Positions 57,791-64,000 of a stretch of 64,000 nt of DNA are shown in pieces. The notes under the pieces were generated by a model, which searched no databases, was not told the origin of the DNA, and was given only the letters and a program-made list of their open reading frames with translations. Origin of the DNA: Zea mays (lineage: Eukaryota; Streptophyta; Magnoliopsida; Poales; Poaceae); contig NC_050097.1 of assembly GCF_902167145.1 (NCBI RefSeq), positions 113,741,982-113,805,981 of the forward strand, written 5' to 3'. Numbering within the stretch: position 1 is the stretch's first letter; each line of letters begins with the position of its first letter. Made by a program: the position numbers and the translations under genes.

Positions 57791-58785
57791 ACCAAAGGGG
57801 CTCCTTCAATCGATCGATTTGAGAGAGAGATCGAGTGTGGGCGTGAGAGAGAGGGAGAGTGCTTTGTTTCAAGTTAGGTGAGCAATAAGTTTGGGAGGTG
57901 ACCAGGGTAAATGAGGAGAGAGGTATGAGAGGGTATTTATAGAGTCTCCTCAAAAAGAGTTGTTGGGCTGAACTTTTTTGTGTGGTGTCGATTGAACCGC
58001 CTTCAACACCCAGTTTGAATGTGGTCAAAGGGTCCAGGACCTGCTGAACCGCCCTAGGGCTGGTTCAATTGCCTGGTGGCCAAACTAACAGTCGGTCTGC
58101 TAGTTAGACTGACAGATAGGAGGTCAGATTGGTCAGCTGACCCTGACACCGGTTGAACCACCCCTAGAGCCAGTTCAACTAGTTTTGACCAGAGAGGTTT
58201 GGGGAGAAACCCAAGTTGAACTGGCCCTGAGGTAGGTTCAATAGGTTTTGACCAGAGAGTTTCACAACTGAAGTCAAGTTGAGCTGCCCTGGAGAAAAGT
58301 TCAACTTAGCTGAAGTTAAGTTCAATTGTCCTGAAGACAAGTTCAACTCAGCTAAAGTCAAGCTGAACTTTTATGAAGGAAAGTTTGGTTGTTTTTCAAC
58401 AGGAAGGATTTCTGTCTCTCAAACCTAACAAAAGTCGAACTCACAAAGTGTCCAAAGAATTTGGTTTTCAAAATAGCTTTTGAATTTAGAGGCTTGAGCA
58501 ATAGTAAACACCATTACTTGTGTGAAAACTACTAAGGAAAATATAAATCATGTGACTCAAGAAATATAGAAAGTTTTACACGATTGTTGTATGTAATCTT
58601 TTCAAGGCACCACATGATGTATTTCATTTGTCCTTGATACTTCCTTTTTCGTTTCTCAATTAAAGTTGTTACTCCTTTTATCTTTACTAAAACTAAATAT
58701 ACACTAGGAGCAAACTTTGTTAGAAGCATTATTTGTTTTATCATTTAATCATCAAAACCCTCAATTGGGGTTTATTGCACTTACA
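57791..58785 (-). repeat. Solo copia LTR, right part (5' end of the LTR)
   Basis: On the minus strand it opens TGTAAGTGCAATAAACCCC and carries repeated GAACT/GTTCAAC-containing units (58020-58370), then a TATA box at 57934-57941. Together with the left part it makes one LTR of about 1.67 kb with no internal region attached, so it is a solo LTR inside the hAT element. The flanking pentamers (GACCT and TAACT) do not match, so it may be the product of recombination between different insertions. Confidence 0.65.
57934..57941 (-). promoter_or_regulatory. TATA box of the solo copia LTR
   Basis: TATAAATA on the minus strand, within CTCTATAAATACCC, sits in the usual LTR core-promoter position. Confidence 0.6.
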
Positions 58786-58789
58786 TAAC

Positions 58790-58995
58790 TCTTCCTCCCC
58801 GCTCCTCCACCAACAATCATGTGCTCTCATCGGTTAGGCCCGTTGATGTCGTGGCTGTCCCAGTCCCACCAGCAGCCTCTGCCTTGGTATCCACGTAGAC
58901 AACGACATCAATGTTGCTATCAAGGTGAAGCGCTGAGCATCCTCGGCGTCGTTGTGGTCTTGCAGCCTCAACTCCTCGGTTGGATCTAAGTCCAT
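58790..58995 (-). pseudogene. hAT transposase N-terminus
   Basis: It starts MDLDPTEE and continues with the acidic, low-complexity N-terminal region (DHNDAEDAQRF, then in another frame LDSNIDV and GTGTATTSTG). It leads into the BED finger that now lies at 26817 on the far side of the copia insertions. A frameshift separates the two readable parts. Confidence 0.65.
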
Positions 58996-59061
58996 GGCCA
59001 CCGCCCACCGGACCCCACCGCCCCTATGCCTCTGGTTCCTCAACGGCGAGCGCAGCACCAA

Positions 59062-59548
59062 CTAGATCGGCTGGTGACCTTACCAAACAAGATAAGAGAG
59101 GATTGAAAACTAATAAGTAGCAAGCATGGGGAACAAAAAGGATTAGAGAATAAACACATTATCTACGCAACCGGAGCACCAAAGAAGAGAGGAAGATTTG
59201 GCTTAGGGAGCTTGTTATGATTTGTTATGGTTTTAAACATATAAAATTCACTTTATAATGGTATAGATGTTCAAGTTTTAAAATTATATATATAATTTTA
59301 AAGATCTTCTATATTTTTTGAGCTCTTAAAGTGAAATAGTGCCTAGCCTGGCACATGCACTATTAGTTGTTAGTACCTTATAGTGCTGGAACATCACGAT
59401 TAATCACTATAGTGTCGTGTTTGGGTCGATGCTTAGGCACTAGTGCCAGCACGACACAACACTTAATAATATTGCCTAATTTATTGTGCCTAATAGTGCT
59501 AGTGCCAGTGTCGTATCATGCGACCCATTTGGCTATCTATAGCTAGCG
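59062..59548 (-). other. hAT 5' terminal region
   Basis: Non-coding sequence upstream of the hAT N-terminus contains GTGCCAGCACGACAC-like subterminal words near 59430-59510. No host gene is visible. Confidence 0.4.
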
Positions 59549-60182
59549 GATATGACAAGTATGTCTAGCATACATGGTTCAAGTATACAAGTACATTTAT
59601 AGAGGAATAAAAAATATCTAAAAATATCCATGCGTAACTTAATTTGTGTTTGGATCTATAGACCTAGGATACATCTAACGATATCAGATTGTTCGACGAA
59701 CATGGCTCGCAAAACCACCTGAGGCCAGAATGCTGGGCGTAGGCTTGCGAAAATAGTGAAACACCAAAACAACTTCATGGTGGGTCTTGAGATTTCGAGA
59801 GTCGAGAGGCAGGGGAAGACTCAAAACACACGCATGTAGCCTTGTCGGCCAAACAACAAGACTGTGTCGTTGCGAAAACCTACTAGGATTCACATGTTAG
59901 CCAACAATCAAAAAGTCAGGAGGTGAGACACTGCTATAGCCTGCAACCATCCATCTTGAATGTGACTCCGTGTGGAGGAGGTTCTAGGCATGCCAACTGG
60001 CTTAACATGTAGTCAGGAAGGATGTGTTGATGTCAGTGTATCGCTCTACAAAATGTACAACAACTAGTTAAACATTAAATTCTAGCCAGATCACACGAAT
60101 GACGAATCAACCTGTGTTGGTTGCACCGATAGGCTCTTTGAGTCGATTGTCATCTTTTTCCGCATCAGCTATAATTATAATT
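59549..60182. other. Unassigned intergenic DNA
   Basis: About 630 bp of unremarkable, slightly AT-rich sequence. I see no gene, repeat array or element boundary in it apart from the right edge, where an LTR appears to start. Confidence 0.4.
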
Positions 60183-63100
60183 TGTGACGGAACCTCCCAA
60201 GTAATTAGGCCCACCTACAGTTGTCCTTGTCCAACGGACTTCAGACAACCCTGTAGGTGCTCCTGAACTACTTGACAAGCTCGGTATCTTTCCTTACCTC
60301 ACCAGGAACGTCTCACCCGTCTTGCAGATATTACAGATCATCGGAGATAAAGAAATGCGGAAGCAAATTACATAACTTACATTTATTTCAAAAGCATGCT
60401 TGAGTTATTTTATTACAGACCAGAGCTAAAAGTGAGTGCAAAGTAGTAATATTATACAAACCAAGGGAGGCACAAACTCCTCCCGAAAAGCTACAAGCAA
60501 AAGATCCTAAGTGGAGGACCGAGTCCTCCCACACTTCAGTCTTGTTCTTCTTCTTTTGGAACCACCTTGGCACAGAAGCAGCAAAAGTCTGCTACTTCCT
60601 CACCTAAAAACAACGAAGGGATAAACCCTGAGTATGGAATTACTCAGCAAGTCTTACCCGACTAAAGAAAAGACTCTCAAGGGTATGCTGGTTATATGGG
60701 AGTCAAGGTAAGGCTTTTCAATAATCAAAGACTCTGTTTTGCAGAAATGCTTACTAAAGTGGATCCTTAAAAATCCAATTTTATTTGTCAAGTTAAGTAA
60801 AATTACCTGCACTAGAGTTCTTTCTACCCTAGTTCAATCACTGGTCCTGTACTAGCCAATTTCTCAACAAAAACCCTTTATCTTTAGTGGAAAGCTACGT
60901 GTAAGTCAGTGGCCAAGTCTCCATAACCGCGGAGGTACGACGATCCGAATCGATTATACTCAGCTGAGGATCTCCAATCACACGACATATGTAGCACTTA
61001 ACCCTTGCATATGTCAACCCGCCACCGGGGTTCTTAAGACCGGATCAGGTTCACGCAAACCGAGAGCACAGATACACCACCGTCCAGCCTCTTGACACGG
61101 AGGGTACACGCTACTCTCGCCACCGCTCCACGCCCATTTCGTGTTATCTTATTCCTGCCTTAGTCTACCCGAGGCAAGGCTTACCCATGACGAGGCATGT
61201 GACCAGTTAAAGGGTCCTCGGTCAGCAGGCCTACATCGACAAGGTCCTTAATCGACTCAGACGGAGACATTACACCGAGACTCTCTTTCTCGTGCAAGTC
61301 ACCCGCCCGGTCTCAGCTTAATTCTTTCAACCCAAAGTTTGGTACCTGGCAGAGGTACATCTTTTCCGATGTTGAACCCATCAAGGCCTTGATGGATCCA
61401 CCATCAAATTTTATTTTCAAAAACATCCCACCCACTTTTGCCACATCATATTTTGTAAAAACAAAACCTTTTGTTTTTCTAAAGCAAAGCTAAGCATCAA
61501 AAAGCTTTTGTAAAACAGGTGATCAAGGAATGGTAACCAAATTCAAGGAAGGAAATGCAGGAATGGTTTTAACAAGCAACTCCTATCACCTAATGCAGCA
61601 ATCAAGTGAGAAAGACTTTAAAATAGCAAGGAAGGTGGCAAATGCACCGGGGCTTGCCTTCGTTCACAGGTGAATCAGGCTCAGATCCACAGATATCAAA
61701 GTAGAAACTATTCCCGGCCTGAGACTCCGAAGGTGGTGGTGGTGTCTCCTCTTCAGTTACTTCGATTTCTTCTTCACGTTCTAATCATAACCATACATAG
61801 GTATAAGAATGGATGCCATGGGATGCTCATGAGGATGCAAAGATAATATAAACTTATTATCTATATCTTGAATACAACTTTCCTTCACGGAATTCCGGGA
61901 ACTTAGGGTTTCCGGAGTCGGTAAAGGAGTTCATAGGGCAGGGGGGGTGTTTTGGGGTTTGGTGATCAAACAAGGTTCAAATCAATTCAAATTCTACCCA
62001 AGGCTTCTAAATATTGTGAAAAGCTCACATAAAAAGTTTGGGAAATTTTGGGATTATTATCTATTTTCTAAAAATCCAGAACTAGTAGTTTAGGCTATTT
62101 TAAATACTCTAGAATTCCCTATTTGATCTAAAAATCATGAATTTATTTTTATTAAATACTACAGGAAATTAGGGTTCTAAGAAAATTGGTCTCATATTTT
62201 TAGGATTTTTCTACAATTTATGACAGATTTCCAAAGCCCGCTAGAAATAGAAAAAGAAAAACAATAAACAGACGCGGGCCGAAATCAGCCCAAGTCGGCC
62301 CAACTAGCGCAGAAACGTGCCAGCGCGCGCCCGCGCTGCGGGTTTTGCAGAAAAGGCCCTGACAAACAGAATAACTTAAAGCGGGGTCAGAGCACTATTT
62401 CGGCGAGTCGCTGACATTTGCAGAAAGACCCTCCGTGTTCTAATCTTTTACCACACCTAGTCCCCGACTGCGCTCACGCCCAGCCGAGCTCCGGCGAGCA
62501 CCTACGCCGGCCGATTAGGGCAATGGCTAGGGTTCCCGAGCGGCGGACATCAAATTGAACCAAGCCCGAGCATTTCCCCTCCATTAATTTCACCAAGGGG
62601 GCATTGGATCAATCGGTTCATGATGTCCGAGCGGATGGGCAAGGGGATGAACGTGTTCCGATCAAACAGAGATGAGGATGGCCAAATTGGGGCTGGGCAA
62701 AGCTTCACGGGTTCACCAGGGTCTACGGACACATTTTGGTTTGGGCAGAACAAGGCCCGAGGAGTGGGTCGACGGTGAGGGGGTCACGGCGGTGTTCTTC
62801 AGAGCAAGCACACGTTCCGGTGAAAGCTTTTGGCTTAAGTTCGATTGGTTGGTACTGGGAGCAATAGGGGGCTAATAGCAAGCAAGAACATGAAACAATT
62901 GGGTAAGTACTCACTCGAGGAAGGCTGGCCACGGAGATGTTCTTCGCGGCGGAGTTACGAACAAGGGAGCGAGGGATTTGGAGGATACGTGGGTTTTCTG
63001 GTGATCCTGAGTCGGGCGCTTAGTGGCTAAGAGGTGGAATACGGTGAAGAAGCAACGCTCGCCCTCAATTTATAGCCAACCGGCCGCAATCGGATGAGCT

Positions 63101-64000
63101 TCACCGGCTGTAATCGTGCTGGCGAGCTTCACCCGCACGGCAGAGCCACGGCGCAAGTCCGGTGGCCGCCGTTTAACCGGGTAGCGCCACCTCAATGCTT
63201 TGAGGCCACGTCGCACCAGATCTTTACCGCAGCCGCCGACGACCATCCGCTGCGGTGGCGTTCTTATCGCCGGCGAGGGGCTGACCATATCCATGGCGCG
63301 ATATTTCTGAAGGCCGGTGAACAGTGCTCGGTTTCAGTAGAATCAATGAGTCTGACAGAGCGATTTGGGGCCAGATTTTCTCCAGATTTTGCATGAGAAA
63401 TTCATCAACCTTCTGTACCAAAGTTATAGCCCCATGTTCCAGCTACAATTTTGTTATGGGAACCATGCCCAAACTTGCACTGGATCATGTTTAAATCTGG
63501 GTTCAAAGATTGACCCACCCTACTGTCAGACCAAGTTTCAGTTATCAGTCAGCCAGACAGCCCGACTTTAAGTGGGATTATCTCCAAATTCTTCATAGCA
63601 ACCTTGCTTACATTCTTAAGCAAAATTTTTCTCCTTTGTTTGGTCTATAAGTTTTATGTGGTGACCTAGGGCATATTTTCATTAATTTGAAAGTTACAAG
63701 GGCTCAAAGTTGTGCTCACAACACTGATTTCAGACTTAGGCTATATAGAGGTCAAGTGGTACTTTTTGCAAATAAACCCAAAACTTAGGGTTTCACTTGC
63801 AAATCCCTAATTTTGTGAACCATATGACTTAACATGCTTTAACATAGTTGTTTTCACACCTTAGTCCAAATGTGCACTATTTTTGCACATAGACCCCTAG
63901 GGTTTGGTTTCAGGGTTTTTCCAGGGTTCCAATTAGGGTTTTTGGTACCTTAGGGGTATAAATGTGATTCAAGTTTATTCTTAGGGATATTTTAAAACTA
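60183..64000 (-). repeat. Probable long gypsy-type LTR, continues past the right edge
   Basis: Read on the minus strand the segment ends GGGAGGTTCCGTCACA at 60183, a plausible LTR 3' end. A TATA box (GGCTATAAATTGAGG) lies at about 63075-63068, followed by a CT-rich leader. No long frame or retrotransposon domain occurs in 3.8 kb, and the style resembles the unusually long LTRs of Del/Tekay-type gypsy elements in maize. The other end is outside the window, so it could also be a solo LTR. Confidence 0.45.
63068..63075 (-). promoter_or_regulatory. TATA box of the right-edge LTR
   Basis: CTATAAAT on the minus strand lies within GGTTGGCTATAAATTGAGG. Its context resembles the core promoter of a grass LTR. 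Confidence 0.5.

Larger units (their letters stand above)
25489..59548 (-). mobile_element. Deleted hAT transposon hosting all the nested copia elements
   Basis: Parts of a hAT-superfamily transposon on the minus strand are found at 25489-26817 and 58786-59548. Everything between is later insertions. Subterminal GC-rich words (GCACGGCACGGACACG at the left; GTGCCAGCACGACAC and TAGTGCCAGTG at the right) are typical of grass hAT ends. Imperfect terminal inverted repeats can be aligned (TATCTATACATGTCC against TAGCTATAGATAGCC), but I cannot confirm an 8-bp target duplication, so the outer limits are approximate. Confidence 0.55.

Noticed and set aside
62672..63396. Small frames near the right edge (60-100 residues)
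   Set aside because: They have no recognisable domain and lie in the putative leader of a long LTR.

Overview
The window is nuclear DNA from a grass, almost certainly maize (Zea mays) or a very close relative. It has one GC-rich, single-intron, grass-style host gene surrounded by nested transposable elements. The elements include Sirevirus-type Ty1/copia retrotransposons whose LTRs begin TGAAAGGGAA and are packed with CACCGGAC-N-GTCCGGTG palindromes, as in the maize Opie/Ji group, two complete CACTA transposons, a decayed Ty3/gypsy element, a deleted hAT element, and what looks like a very long gypsy-type LTR at the right edge. Family names come from recall of sequence style; no database was searched. 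I saw no rRNA, tRNA or CRISPR features.

Layout. 1-2200: the 3' end of a copia element, with its polypurine tract and 3' LTR. 2201-4036, 12031-12496 and 20963 to about 21340: one decayed gypsy element (gag, then 3' internal sequence and LTR) split by two CACTA insertions. CACTA-1 is 4037-12030. CACTA-2 is 12497-20959 and has a perfect ACC target-site duplication. Each CACTA carries a GC-rich leader exon, a three-exon TNP2-type transposase gene with disabling mutations, and a multi-exon TNPA-like second gene. 22803-24199 (minus strand) is an apparently intact YUCCA flavin monooxygenase gene of 421 codons with one intron. It has a TATA box and a (GA)36 microsatellite upstream and is the only host gene.

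25489-59548 is a Russian-doll structure. A deleted hAT transposon (minus) was hit by a copia LTR that now stands alone (minus; 26818-27497 and 57791-58785). That LTR was hit by copia element A (plus; 27498-57785, target duplication CTCAC). Element A was then hit separately by copia element B (plus; 31013-40396, flanks CTAGG/CTAGA) and copia element C (minus; 41833-54568, target duplication AAGTT). B is nearly intact, with a full gag and one nonsense codon in pol. C carries, besides gag and pol, an env-like gene preceded by a 1.67-kb spacer that contains palindromes, a TATA-like box, a CT-rich leader and a good candidate intron. 59549-60182 is unassigned. From 60183 to the edge the sequence looks like a minus-oriented gypsy-type LTR longer than 3.8 kb.

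The host gene makes auxin (indole-3-acetic acid) from indole-3-pyruvate. Everything else is mobile DNA whose genes served their own transposition. The most interesting leads are the env-like cassette in element C, a roughly 90-bp-arm hairpin in CACTA-2, and the microsatellite in the auxin-gene promoter.
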